From: Alcanivoracaceae bacterium
GTDB lineage: Bacteria; Pseudomonadota; Gammaproteobacteria; Pseudomonadales; Alcanivoracaceae
Direction: 5' to 3'
Assembly: GCA_029210325.1 (NCBI GenBank)
Contig: JARGPU010000001.1
Span: forward strand, 1,064,126 to 1,128,125
Length of the DNA stretch: 64,000 bases
Shown here: one piece after another, positions 9,474-20,069 of the stretch
Layout: the number at the start of each line of letters is the position of its first letter
Position numbering within the stretch: position 1 is the stretch's first letter
The notes under the pieces: generated by a model
Databases searched by the model: none
Told to the model about the DNA's origin: nothing
Seen by the model: only the letters and a program-made list of their open reading frames with translations
Translations under genes and position numbers: made by a program

Positions 9474-10639
9474 TGAGAAATAGTCTTTTCGCCCGGTTGC
9501 TTCAGCGGAGCCTGATTGTGGCTCTGCTGGTGTTGCTGGGTGCGTGCAGCAGCAAGCCGAAAGAGGTTGAGCCCACTGCGCTGGCAAGTTTTGAGCGCGA
9601 GTATCGGGTTGATCGGCAGTGGCATCGCTACTCAGGGTTGGGTTCGCTGCGTAAGCCGTTGCGTCTCGAGCCTGCGCTGTCTGAACAGTATCTTTACCTT
9701 GGAGATATAAGCGGACGTGTCCGCGCCCTGCAGAGAAGCAGCGGTCGCACGGTCTGGCAGCAAAGTACGGAACTGCGTATTTCCACCGGTGTGCGCGGCG
9801 GTTATGGTCGGCTTTTATTGGGCACCCGCGACGGCCATGCCGTTGCCCTGTCGGCGGAAGATGGCAGTGAACTATGGCGTACCCAGCTGTCTGGTGAACT
9901 GCTTTCCCGGCCGGCAACTGACGGTGAGGTGGCAATATTTCAGAGTCAGGACGGCAGGGTGGTTGCCCTGAATGCGGCAGATGGCGCGGTACTGTGGAGT
10001 TTTGAGGTCACCGTACCGGTACTCACTTTGCGTGGTTTGGCGGAGCCGCTACTGGCTGGCAATCGGGTGTTTGCCGGCACTGCCAGTGGTCGGGTCGTAG
10101 CCCTCGAGCTGGTCAGCGGTTCGCCGGTTTGGGAACGTCGTGTGGCAGAGCCCAGTGGCCGCTCTGAGCTGGATCGTCTGGTCGACATTGACGGCAATCT
10201 GATTTTGGAAAATGGCGGTCTTTTTGTTAGTACATTTCAAGGCAAGCTAGCGGTTCTCGATGAGGACAGCGGCCGGGTCTATTGGGATTTCAATATCTCC
10301 AGTGCCAACATCATGTCGAGTCTGGGCGGTGTTCTATTTGTCACCGATAATCAGGGCGTTGTGCGTGCGGTAGATCAACGCACTGGCAATGAGTTGTGGA
10401 AGCAGGAAGGTTTGATCGCACGGCAGCTGACAGGCACCGCTATTCATAATGATCTGGTGGTGGTGGGTGACCGTGATGGTTATCTGCATTGGCTTGATCC
10501 TCAGACCGGCAAATTTGTTGCCCGTCAACGCCATGACCCGGATGGCTTCGCTGCCACACCGATGGTTTATGGTGATGTTCTGTATGCCGTCAGTGCTGAC
10601 GGTGAAGTTGCAGCCTACCGTTTGAAGGCAATCAGGTAA
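9473..10639 (+). CDS. bamB: BamB, outer-membrane beta-barrel assembly lipoprotein
   Basis: Lipoprotein of the BAM complex that inserts outer-membrane proteins. The 388 residues begin with a signal peptide ending in lipobox LLGAC, followed by an eight-bladed beta-propeller of PQQ-type repeats (GSELWRTQLSG, DGAVLWSFEV, SGRVYWDFN, GNELWKQEG). The start and stop codons overlap those of yfgM and der, so the three genes form a tight operon. Confidence 0.95.
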   Translation: MRNSLFARLLQRSLIVALLVLLGACSSKPKEVEPTALASFEREYRVDRQWHRYSGLGSLRKPLRLEPALSEQYLYLGDISGRVRALQRSSGRTVWQQSTELRISTGVRGGYGRLLLGTRDGHAVALSAEDGSELWRTQLSGELLSRPATDGEVAIFQSQDGRVVALNAADGAVLWSFEVTVPVLTLRGLAEPLLAGNRVFAGTASGRVVALELVSGSPVWERRVAEPSGRSELDRLVDIDGNLILENGGLFVSTFQGKLAVLDEDSGRVYWDFNISSANIMSSLGGVLFVTDNQGVVRAVDQRTGNELWKQEGLIARQLTGTAIHNDLVVVGDRDGYLHWLDPQTGKFVARQRHDPDGFAATPMVYGDVLYAVSADGEVAAYRLKAIR

Positions 10640-12030
10640 TGAAACCCGTCTTGGCTCTGGTCGGCCGGCCGAATGTCGGCAAATCGACCCTGTTCAATCG
10701 TCTGACCCGTACCCGCGATGCGCTGGTGGCGGACTATCCCGGCCTGACCCGTGATCGCAAATATGGCGACGGCAAGGTCGGTGAGCGCGCCTATATGGTG
10801 GTGGATACCGGAGGTATCGGGGAGGGCGATGACGGCATCGACGGGCCCATGGGCGATCAGGCTCGTCAAGCGGTGGCCGAGGCTGACGCAGTGTTGTTTA
10901 TGGTTGATGGCAGGGCCGGTCTGACAGCTTCAGATGAGCTGGTGGCGCGTGAATTGCGCAGCCTCAACAAGCCGGTTTATCTGGTGGTCAACAAGGTTGA
11001 CGGTGTTGATGAAAATATTGCCGCAGCGGACTTTTATTCCCTTGGTCTGACCTCTCAGCATCGCATCGCTGCCAGTCAGGGCCGAGGCGTCAACGCCATG
11101 ATGGCTGAAGTTTTAGCGGCCTTCCCCGATGCCCCGGAGCATAGCCCCGGTACTGAGGAGCAGGGCATTCGGGTGGCGATTATTGGCCGCCCAAATGTGG
11201 GTAAATCAACCTTGGTTAACCGCATGCTCGGCGAAGATCGGGTGGTGGTCTTTGATATGGCGGGCACCACGCGCGACTCCATTTATATCCCGTTCGAGCG
11301 GCGTGGCCAACGCTATACACTGATCGACACTGCCGGTGTGCGTCGCCGCGGCAAGGTCCATGAGACCATCGAAAAGTTTTCTGTGATCAAGGCCATGCAG
11401 GCTATTGATGATGCACAGGTGGTGATACTGGTGGTCGATGCTCAGGAGGGGATTACCGATCAGGATCTCAGTCTGCTTGGCCATGTGCTGCAGGCGGGCC
11501 GTTCCTTGCTGGTAGCGGTTAATAAATGGGATGGACTGGATGCCAGCCATCGTGAACAGGTCAAGTCTGAGCTCACTCGGCGGTTAGAGTTTGCCCCATG
11601 GGCTCGGGTGCACTACATCTCTGCACTGCATGGCACAGGAGTTGGCGATCTGTATGCCCTGATTGAACGGGCCTGGCAGTCTGCTTTTACCCGAATTCCC
11701 ACCAACAAGCTGACCAGCATGCTGGAGCATCTGGTGGCCGCCAATCAGCCACCACAGGTGGGGCGTCACCGAGCCAAGCTGCGTTACGCCCACATTGGCG
11801 GCACCAATCCTCCGCGTATCATCATCCACGGCAACTCCCTGGATAGCCTGCCGGACAGTTATCGGCGCTATCTGGAGAACCGCTTCCGCGACCTGCTTAA
11901 GCTTGAGGGCACACCGCTAAAGGTGGAGTTCAAGTCCGGTGACAATCCCTTCGAAGGGAAAGGTAACCAGCTGACCGAGCGGCAGGTTCAGCGTAAGCGC
12001 CGGCTAATCAAACACGTCAAAGGCCGCTGA
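10639..12030 (+). CDS. der: Der (EngA), ribosome-assembly GTPase
   Basis: Tandem GTPase needed for 50S subunit maturation. The 463-residue protein contains two G domains, each with P-loop GRPNVGKST (about residues 8-16 and 178-186), G3 motifs DTGGIG and DTAGVRR, and G4 motifs NKVDG and NKWDG. A C-terminal KH-like domain ends in the basic tail RQVQRKRRLIKHVKGR. It is the last gene of the housekeeping run; the next gene, a TonB receptor, follows after a 77-bp gap. Confidence 0.97.
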   Translation: MKPVLALVGRPNVGKSTLFNRLTRTRDALVADYPGLTRDRKYGDGKVGERAYMVVDTGGIGEGDDGIDGPMGDQARQAVAEADAVLFMVDGRAGLTASDELVARELRSLNKPVYLVVNKVDGVDENIAAADFYSLGLTSQHRIAASQGRGVNAMMAEVLAAFPDAPEHSPGTEEQGIRVAIIGRPNVGKSTLVNRMLGEDRVVVFDMAGTTRDSIYIPFERRGQRYTLIDTAGVRRRGKVHETIEKFSVIKAMQAIDDAQVVILVVDAQEGITDQDLSLLGHVLQAGRSLLVAVNKWDGLDASHREQVKSELTRRLEFAPWARVHYISALHGTGVGDLYALIERAWQSAFTRIPTNKLTSMLEHLVAANQPPQVGRHRAKLRYAHIGGTNPPRIIIHGNSLDSLPDSYRRYLENRFRDLLKLEGTPLKVEFKSGDNPFEGKGNQLTERQVQRKRRLIKHVKGR

Positions 12031-12107
12031 TTTTACCTTTCAACCCTTGTTGGCTATCACAGCGCTGCTATCCTGATCTTGTACTAGTGTGCTATCCGGG
12101 GGGATGC

Positions 12108-14303
12108 ATGAGGCTGTCTGTTGTCACCGTTACGCTGTTGCTGGCATGGCTGCCGGCCGACCGATTATTTGCCTTTGATGCTGCTGACGAGATATTTGCT
12201 GACGATAGCATGCCGGTGGTGCTGACACCGGCCCGGCTCAGCCAGCCCCTGTCCCAAGTGCCCGCTAGCGTTACGATCATTGATCGTGAGCTGATTGAGG
12301 CTACTGGCGCCCGAGAAATTTACCAGCTGCTTCAGCTGGTGCCAGGCATGAGCGCGGTCAAGGTTGATGGCAATGTGCCGACGGTCAGTTATCACGGCAC
12401 TCAGGCCCGCGATGTGCGCCGTATGCAGGTGTTGATTGACGGCCGTACTCAATACCTGCCCGGCCTGGCCCGGGTGCTGTGGAATGACTTTCCTCTGGAA
12501 ATCGAAGACATCGAGCGCATTGAGGTGACCCGCGGTCCCGCCTCGGCGGCCTATGGTGCTAACGCATTCCAGGGAGTTATCAACATCATCAGCCGTCACC
12601 CCCAGGATGTTGTTGGCACAACAGCGGCTGCGCGCGGTGGTAACAATGGCGTGCGGGATTGGCGGGTAACGTCTGCCAACGGCCAGGACGGCGTCAGTTC
12701 GCGCATTACTGTGGCGTCGCGAGACGACGATGGTTATGGCGAGCCTTTCAAAGGGGAGCCGCGCCGCGACCAGAAATCAGTACAGACCATTAACCTGCGC
12801 ACCCATCTGCAGGTGAACCCCCGTGATACGCTGGAGTTTCTTGCTGGCGGCTCGCGCAGAACGCTGGGTTTGCCTACTGAGCGGTCAGACTTCGACGACT
12901 TTACTGACTTCACCGTCGAGCCGGAAAATCGTTCCGAAGAAGCCTTTGCCCAGATGCGCTGGAAACGGCAGGTGTCAGAAAAGCATCAGCTCAAGGTGCA
13001 GTTCTACAGCCAGTACAAGAAAACAGAAGATCAATTGGCAGGCTGTTTCATTTTGCCCGGTCTGGAGGCCATCCCGGAAGCTGGCGGGTTGCTGTTCAGT
13101 AAAGAAATGCGTGACCTGTTTGAGGCCAATAATCGCGATACTGACGCCACCGAGGCCGCGCTGGAAAGTGCCTTGGTTAATGGCCCCGCCACTGCGGAGG
13201 AAGGAGCCCTTCTGGTACGCCTGAACGCCCTCGTGTCAGCCAATGCCGGTGCACCTTGCGGTCAGTTGAGCCCGTTGATCGTTGAGCGCCGGCACGATCT
13301 GGAAGTGGAGAATATTATCCAGCTCAGCCCGGATACACGACTGCTTGTAGGTGCAAATTTGCGCCTCGATCAAGGGGAGTCCGATACCTATGTTGGCGAG
13401 CCGGTGGAAAATTTCAGTCAGCGTTTGTTCGGTAACCTGGAGATACATCTTGCCGAGCCGTTATATCTGAACCTGGGAGGCTACTGGGAACATGACAATC
13501 TTAACGGTTCCTATTTCAATCCTCGTGCTGCGCTGATTTATCAGTTTCTGCCGTCGCAAAGCTTGCGCTTTGTTTACGCTGAGGCATTGCGCACCATGGA
13601 TATTTACGAGAAATCCGCAGATATCCATATTCAGCCGGAAAACCTTGCCGGTGTTTATGGTGCAGACCCGTTGGCCGCGCTGGGCTGGGAGACGGCTGAG
13701 TTTTTCGCCACCCAAACGTCTGATGGCGGGCTTGATCCGGAGCGTATTCACTCTATGGAGATTGGCTACTATGGTCGGGTGAGAGCGCTGGAGTGGGACA
13801 TCAGGATATTCGACGAACAGCTCGATCAGCTGGTTAGTGGGCCGATGAACCCGGAGCAGTTCCGTCCGGATAATGAAGGCTCGGTTGATATTCAAGGCGC
13901 TGAGGCCCAACTCAGTTGGCGGCCGCATCCCAGACACTTACTTCGGCTTGCCGGCTCACGCATCAGCACCAAGGCGGATCACCCGACAGAGCCTGGCTCC
14001 GCACGAATAGAACAAGCGCTGGCCGCGGAAACATTGTCCAGTTTGCTATGGCGCTTTGATGTGAATGATCGCTGGATGTTGTCAGGCTTTTGGCATCGGG
14101 CAGATCACTGGAGTGATAGAAGGTTCGAGAATGTCTACGAGCGGGCGGACCTGCAGGTTTCACGGCGTGTTCGAGGGCCTCGCAGCACAATCGAGATTAG
14201 TGCAGTGGTGCAACATTTTCTCAGTGATGATCCGGTGGTGAGGGTCAATAATTTATACAAGGAGGACGACCTCTACTGGTTGTCAGCGGCAGTCTCGTTC
14301 TAG
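12108..14303 (+). CDS. TonB-dependent outer-membrane receptor of a receptor / binding-protein / kinase operon
   Basis: Outer-membrane gated barrel of unknown ligand, 731 residues. A signal peptide (MRLSVVTVTLLLAWLP to about residue 22) is followed by a TonB-box-like stretch (DSMPVVLT). Next come a plug domain (SQVPASVTIIDRELIEATGA, VLIDGRTQYLPG, IERIEVTRGPASAAYGANA, GVINIIS) and a C-terminal barrel ending in Phe (YWLSAAVSF). A roughly 90-residue extracellular insertion is bracketed by two Cys (GCFILPG and GAPCGQLS), which could form a disulfide-capped loop. The start ATG has GGGGGGA just upstream. There is no FecA-type N-terminal signalling domain and no Fur-like box upstream, so iron is not the obvious ligand. 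Confidence 0.88.
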   Translation: MRLSVVTVTLLLAWLPADRLFAFDAADEIFADDSMPVVLTPARLSQPLSQVPASVTIIDRELIEATGAREIYQLLQLVPGMSAVKVDGNVPTVSYHGTQARDVRRMQVLIDGRTQYLPGLARVLWNDFPLEIEDIERIEVTRGPASAAYGANAFQGVINIISRHPQDVVGTTAAARGGNNGVRDWRVTSANGQDGVSSRITVASRDDDGYGEPFKGEPRRDQKSVQTINLRTHLQVNPRDTLEFLAGGSRRTLGLPTERSDFDDFTDFTVEPENRSEEAFAQMRWKRQVSEKHQLKVQFYSQYKKTEDQLAGCFILPGLEAIPEAGGLLFSKEMRDLFEANNRDTDATEAALESALVNGPATAEEGALLVRLNALVSANAGAPCGQLSPLIVERRHDLEVENIIQLSPDTRLLVGANLRLDQGESDTYVGEPVENFSQRLFGNLEIHLAEPLYLNLGGYWEHDNLNGSYFNPRAALIYQFLPSQSLRFVYAEALRTMDIYEKSADIHIQPENLAGVYGADPLAALGWETAEFFATQTSDGGLDPERIHSMEIGYYGRVRALEWDIRIFDEQLDQLVSGPMNPEQFRPDNEGSVDIQGAEAQLSWRPHPRHLLRLAGSRISTKADHPTEPGSARIEQALAAETLSSLLWRFDVNDRWMLSGFWHRADHWSDRRFENVYERADLQVSRRVRGPRSTIEISAVVQHFLSDDPVVRVNNLYKEDDLYWLSAAVSF

Positions 14304-14313
14304 GAAGGGAATG

Positions 14314-15192
14314 ATGGCTCAGGGACGCAGAACAGGGCTTGGCGTATTACTTGCCTGTCTGACGTGGTTCGCCCACGCCAGTGAGCTGCCTGTCGCCCTC
14401 GAGCCTGAAGCTGCATCAATGTCTATTCTGATGTTGGGGCCGGATAATAACTACACCACTGAGTTTCAGGCGGAGCTGACCAAGCGTATGCCGCCGTCCC
14501 TGACGCTGACTGTTGATGCCGACGTCGCCAGGTTAGCCGTGGCGCTGGGTGAAGATGCATTCGCTCAGGCGCTCAGGCTGGATATTCCCGTTATTGGAGT
14601 GCATGTCTCTCGATCCACCCTGCAAGCCGCCAAAGATGCCGGCTGTTTATGCTCCGCAGTTTATCGGGAGGCGACCACTGCTGCCCAGATTCTGGTGTTG
14701 CGTGAGATGCTGCCAGCTGCCCGCCGGGTCGGTGTTCTGATCGGCCCGGGCTTTGCCGGTGACGAGCAGCGACTTGAAATGCCGGGCGTTCTGTTTGAGC
14801 AACGTAGTGTCAGCAATGCACAGCAGTTGCCTGCGGTGCTGGCGGAGTTGTTGCCGCGCGTCGACGTGTTACTGGCGCTGCCCGATCCTGCTTTGTACAA
14901 CGCCGAAACTGCCAGGCTGATACTGCTATCCAGTTATCGTCAGGGCAAGCCGTTGATTGGCCCGGACGAACAGTTTGTTCGGGCAGGCAGTCTGGCTGCG
15001 GCCTACCCTTCAGTAGAGGGAATGATTGAGGCAACCCTGAAGCTGTTACAGCATGACGGTCTGCCGGCAACCGTGCCGGAGCCTGTGTATGCCCGAGCAG
15101 CAGTGGCATGGAACGTCCATGTGGCACGTAGTTACGGCGTAATCGCTCCGGATATTCCAGCGATTGAAAAGCGTCTGGAGGCACAGCAATGA
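14314..15192 (+). CDS. Periplasmic ABC-type substrate-binding protein without a transporter
   Basis: Predicted periplasmic protein of 292 residues: signal peptide [22 protein letters not shown], then two Rossmann-like lobes of the ABC substrate-binding family resembling the TrpX/PF04392 group ([62 protein letters not shown]). The second of two adjacent ATGs has better spacing to AGGAAGG. No permease or ATPase gene is nearby. Instead it sits 10 bp after a TonB receptor and overlaps a histidine kinase by 4 bp, so a sensory rather than transport role is likely. That role is inference. Confidence 0.82.
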   Translation: MAQGRRTGLGVLLACLTWFAHASELPVALEPEAASMSILMLGPDNNYTTEFQAELTKRMPPSLTLTVDADVARLAVALGEDAFAQALRLDIPVIGVHVSRSTLQAAKDAGCLCSAVYREATTAAQILVLREMLPAARRVGVLIGPGFAGDEQRLEMPGVLFEQRSVSNAQQLPAVLAELLPRVDVLLALPDPALYNAETARLILLSSYRQGKPLIGPDEQFVRAGSLAAAYPSVEGMIEATLKLLQHDGLPATVPEPVYARAAVAWNVHVARSYGVIAPDIPAIEKRLEAQQ

Positions 15193-17093
15193 ATTTCTCC
15201 GGCAGCATTGTCAATCAGTTGCGTTGGCTCGGTGTCTTACCGGCGCTGTTGATGCTTATCCTGCTGCTGCTCGCTTTGACATGGCAGCGTTTTGATGATG
15301 CGCAAGCAGAACTTAATGCGCGAGGTGTCTTTATGAGCCGCTATCTGGCAGCAGCTTCTGAATACGGAGTGATATCCGGTAGTCGGGGTGAGCTGGATCA
15401 ACAGGCGCGACTTGCAATGCAGCATAACGATGTTCTTGGTGTGATCTTCCGTGATCATCTGGGGCAGATATTGCTTGAGCGTTACGTCTCTGACAGTCGG
15501 CAGTTTGATGAGTCATCGCTGCGTCGCTTTCGTGCAGCAATCTATCGGCAGACCCTGCTGCCGGGAAGTTTGTTCGATGACGTCGCCGTCGCTGTAGAAA
15601 GCTCGCCTGAGCGTATCGGTCACATCGAGCTGCTATTGTCCTCCGCATCGCTGGCCAAGCGGCAGAGGGAGATTCTGCTGGCAACCCTGATGCCTGCGGT
15701 AATTGCCATGTTGGTTGGTTTGATTATTTCTTCAAGAATGGCAGGCCGACTGTCGCACCCGATTACCAGTTTATCCAGACTGGTGCAGCAGATTCGTGGC
15801 GGAGATTATCAGGCTCGCGGTGTACTTCCTTTGAATGCGGAGCTTGGTGCACTGCAGGGAGACATCAATCAGCTGGCGGCGGAGTTGGAGCGAGCCAGGC
15901 GCGAACAGGATCGCGCCATGGATGCACTGCGTGAGGCACGCTTGCGCGCGGAAGGTGCTAGTCAGGCAAAAAGTGAGTTTTTGGCCATGATGAGCCATGA
16001 GTTGCGCACGCCGATGAACGGTGTGATGGGAATGCTGCAACTTCTTGACGGAACTTCTCTGAATGAAACACAGCGCGAGTATGCCCGCGCTGCACTGGAC
16101 TCCACGGCGCACCTTCTTGACGTCATCAATGACATCCTCGATTTTTCTCGGGTAGAAAGTGGCCGTCTGGAGCTTGAGTACCTGTATTTCCCTATCGCAG
16201 AATTGGTGCAAAGCTGTGTGGCGAACTTTAGCTATTTGGCCAAACAGAAGGGATTGAGTTTACGCCTGCATGGGCTCGATACGGCGCTGGATACTCAGGT
16301 TTGCACTGACCCAACGCGGCTGCGTCAGATTCTGGCCAACCTGATTAGTAACGCGGTTAAATTTACCGAACGAGGGCAAGTGTTGGTTGATGTGTTGCTA
16401 ACTGAGCAGCGACAGGATCGATTGGCATTAACCTTGACCGTTAAGGACACTGGTATCGGCATTCCTGAGGACAAGCTGCCGCTATTGTTTGATGCGTTCT
16501 CTCAGGTGGATAGCTCTACTACCCGTCGCTTCGGCGGCACCGGGCTGGGGCTGGCCATCGTCCAGCGTTTGATTCGTCTGCTTGGCGGTGTGCTGGAGGT
16601 GCAAAGCGCGCCAGGTCAGGGCACAACCTTTACTGCCCGATTTGTTTTGCCGATGCGCATTGATGACTCCCCAGTGTCGTTGGTGGCTGATGACAGTGAC
16701 GAGCTACCCCGTCTGTGTGGTGCTGTTTTGCTGGTTGAGGATAACGAAGTTAATCGTATGGTAGCGGAGCACATGCTTAGTGCTGCTGGCGTTGATGTCA
16801 CTTGTGCGGGCAATGGTGACGAAGCGTTGCAGAAACTGGCCGCTGGTCGGTTTGATTGTGTGCTGATGGATGTGCAGATGCCGGTTATGGATGGCCTGGA
16901 GGCGGTGCGCCGCTATCGTGAATCCGAGCGCCTCAATGGCGGCGGTCATTTGCCAATAATCGCACTGACAGCAAATGCGCTGGTTGGTGAGCGTGAGCGC
17001 TGCATAGAGGCTGGCATGGATGACTACCTGGCAAAACCATTCCAGCGCCGCAAACTGCTTACTTTGCTGGCTCGTTATCTGACAGAGGCATGA
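15189..17093 (+). CDS. Hybrid sensor histidine kinase with BarA-like periplasmic domain
   Basis: Inner-membrane sensor of 634 residues. Order: TM1 (about 11-31); a periplasmic domain of about 130 residues whose [18 protein letters not shown] resembles the BarA sensor region; TM2 (about 163-183); HAMP (about 184-237) with a coiled coil; HisKA with phospho-acceptor H270 in [12 protein letters not shown]; HATPase_c with N384/N388, DTGIGIP and GGTGLGL; and a receiver (about 512-630) with D561 in VLMDVQMP and Lys in YLAKPF. No Hpt or output domain is present, so a separate phosphotransfer partner or response regulator must exist. Its 3' end overlaps convergent xseA by 35 bp. Confidence 0.93.
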   Translation: MNFSGSIVNQLRWLGVLPALLMLILLLLALTWQRFDDAQAELNARGVFMSRYLAAASEYGVISGSRGELDQQARLAMQHNDVLGVIFRDHLGQILLERYVSDSRQFDESSLRRFRAAIYRQTLLPGSLFDDVAVAVESSPERIGHIELLLSSASLAKRQREILLATLMPAVIAMLVGLIISSRMAGRLSHPITSLSRLVQQIRGGDYQARGVLPLNAELGALQGDINQLAAELERARREQDRAMDALREARLRAEGASQAKSEFLAMMSHELRTPMNGVMGMLQLLDGTSLNETQREYARAALDSTAHLLDVINDILDFSRVESGRLELEYLYFPIAELVQSCVANFSYLAKQKGLSLRLHGLDTALDTQVCTDPTRLRQILANLISNAVKFTERGQVLVDVLLTEQRQDRLALTLTVKDTGIGIPEDKLPLLFDAFSQVDSSTTRRFGGTGLGLAIVQRLIRLLGGVLEVQSAPGQGTTFTARFVLPMRIDDSPVSLVADDSDELPRLCGAVLLVEDNEVNRMVAEHMLSAAGVDVTCAGNGDEALQKLAAGRFDCVLMDVQMPVMDGLEAVRRYRESERLNGGGHLPIIALTANALVGERERCIEAGMDDYLAKPFQRRKLLTLLARYLTEA

Positions 17094-18432
17094 GCCCAGT
17101 TACCGTACTCAGCACTTCACCATCGCGCAATCGGGTCTGCACGGTATCGCCAGCTTGCAGGCCAGCGACAGAGCGCAGTGCCTGACCTGCATGGAAGGTA
17201 ATGCTGTAGCCACGCCCCAGTACTGCCAGAGGGCTGACTGCGTTGAGGCGATTACTTAACTGGCGCAGGTCCCGTTGCCGGTCACGAATCTGCCGTGGCA
17301 GCGGCAGTGCTAACCTTTTCGCTAAACCCGTCAGGCGGTTTTCACTAAAACTCAGCAGTACACGGGGATCACGGCCATGCAGGCGCCGCTTGAGCTGATC
17401 CAGACGCTGGGCGGGCAGAGCAAGGCGCTGCTGCAGGTGGCGGCGTAGACGTGCTTCCAGCTCGTCAATCTGCTGAGCCACTTGTTGCAGCCGCTGCTCT
17501 GGACGACCAAGCCGCTTCTCCAGCCAGCCCAGTCGTTGCTGCTCTCGCTGTAGTCGATGCTGCATATGGACCGCCAGCCGTCGTCCCAGTGCGTCAACCC
17601 GCTGGCCCAGTGCTTCCAGGTCCGGGCTGACAAGCTCCGCCGCCGCTGACGGGGTGGGAGCACGCAGGTCAGCGACATAATCCGTCAGGCCGACATCCAC
17701 CTCATGGCCCACAGCGGACACCACCGGGATCGATGAAGCTGCCACATCACGGGCCAGCTGTTCATCATTGAAGGCCCACAAATCCTCTAATGAGCCGCCG
17801 CCGCGGGTGATAATCAGTACGTCGCAATCCTGGCGCCTGTTGGCCAGTGCCAGCGCGGCTTTCAGTTGCCCCGGGGCGTCCTTGCCCTGCACCGCAGCGG
17901 GGTAAATCAGCACGGGGAGCTGGGGAGCTCGCCGCTTCAGCACCTGCAGAACATCGCGCAGGGCGGCGCCACTTGCAGAGGTGATTACACCGATTTGCCG
18001 AGGAAAGGCCGGTAGCGGGCGCTTGCGGCTGTCGTCAAATAGTCCCTCGGCGCGAAGCTTTTCGCGCAGCTGCTCGAACTCCCGACGTAGCCGCCCTTCG
18101 CCGGCCTCCTCCATGTGCTCAATAACCAGCTGATAGTTGCCCCGTGGCACATACAGCGTGACCCGGGCTCGCACCAGCACCTGCATGCCGTCCCGCGGCG
18201 CGAACCGCAGTAGTTGGGCACGGTTGCGGAACATGGCTCCACTGACCTGAGCGCGGTCGTCTTTAAGGCTGAAATACAGGTGCCCGGAGGCTGGCCGGGA
18301 CAGGTTGGACAGCTCCGCCTCGATCCATAGCAGCGGGAAACCGCCTTCCAGCAGTCCCTGAGCTTCCAGATTGAGGCGGCTGACGGTCCAGATACGACGT
18401 TCGTCTGGGGCGGGATTAAGGTCCTTGTTCAT
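17059..18432 (-). CDS. xseA: Exodeoxyribonuclease VII large subunit
   Basis: Catalytic subunit of ExoVII, which degrades single-stranded DNA. The 457-residue protein begins with an OB-fold (residues about 15-110, [38 protein letters not shown]). The catalytic core follows ([65 protein letters not shown]), then a long Arg/Gln-rich coiled coil. [12 protein letters not shown] is the start; the open frame continues upstream into guaB antisense without family support. It is divergent from guaB with a 76-bp gap, as in many relatives. Confidence 0.96.
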   Translation of the reverse strand: MNKDLNPAPDERRIWTVSRLNLEAQGLLEGGFPLLWIEAELSNLSRPASGHLYFSLKDDRAQVSGAMFRNRAQLLRFAPRDGMQVLVRARVTLYVPRGNYQLVIEHMEEAGEGRLRREFEQLREKLRAEGLFDDSRKRPLPAFPRQIGVITSASGAALRDVLQVLKRRAPQLPVLIYPAAVQGKDAPGQLKAALALANRRQDCDVLIITRGGGSLEDLWAFNDEQLARDVAASSIPVVSAVGHEVDVGLTDYVADLRAPTPSAAAELVSPDLEALGQRVDALGRRLAVHMQHRLQREQQRLGWLEKRLGRPEQRLQQVAQQIDELEARLRRHLQQRLALPAQRLDQLKRRLHGRDPRVLLSFSENRLTGLAKRLALPLPRQIRDRQRDLRQLSNRLNAVSPLAVLGRGYSITFHAGQALRSVAGLQAGDTVQTRLRDGEVLSTVTGLMPLSDNEPAK

Positions 18433-18467
18433 GGCGTGGAGGGTAGCACCGGAGTGGGCCCGTCGCC

Positions 18468-18473
18468 TATAAT
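18468..18473 (+). promoter_or_regulatory. -10 element of the guaB promoter
   Basis: A perfect TATAAT lies 35 bp before the guaB ATG in the 76-bp xseA-guaB divergent gap. No convincing -35 is visible, so activation or a weak -35 is possible. Confidence 0.5.
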
Positions 18474-18484
18474 GCCGGGCCTGA

Positions 18485-19978
<1,494 letters not shown>

Positions 19979-20001
19979 TCCGGAAAATTTATTCAGTATG
20001 T

Positions 20002-20034
20002 AATCGGCCGGTGCTTCCGGCCGATTCAGTTTTT
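20002..20034 (+). terminator. Rho-independent terminator between guaB and guaA
   Basis: A perfect 10-bp stem AATCGGCCGG / CCGGCCGATT with loop TGCTT is followed by CAGTTTTT. It starts 23 bp after the guaB stop and ends 36 bp before the guaA start, which leaves little room for a separate guaA promoter. Partial read-through would therefore set the guaA:guaB ratio. Confidence 0.8.
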
Positions 20035-20069
20035 AACCGAGGCCAGCTGGCCCGCAATGGAACTTCGTC

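Noticed and set aside
9204-9935. 243-codon minus-strand open frame across yfgM and bamB
   Set aside because: It is antisense to two well-supported genes, with Gln/Pro/Ala-rich low-information sequence and no start context.
12031-12107. Fur box upstream of the TonB receptor at 12.1 kb
   Set aside because: I looked for a GATAAT/ATTATC-type 19-mer and saw none, unlike at 63052, so no iron assignment is made.
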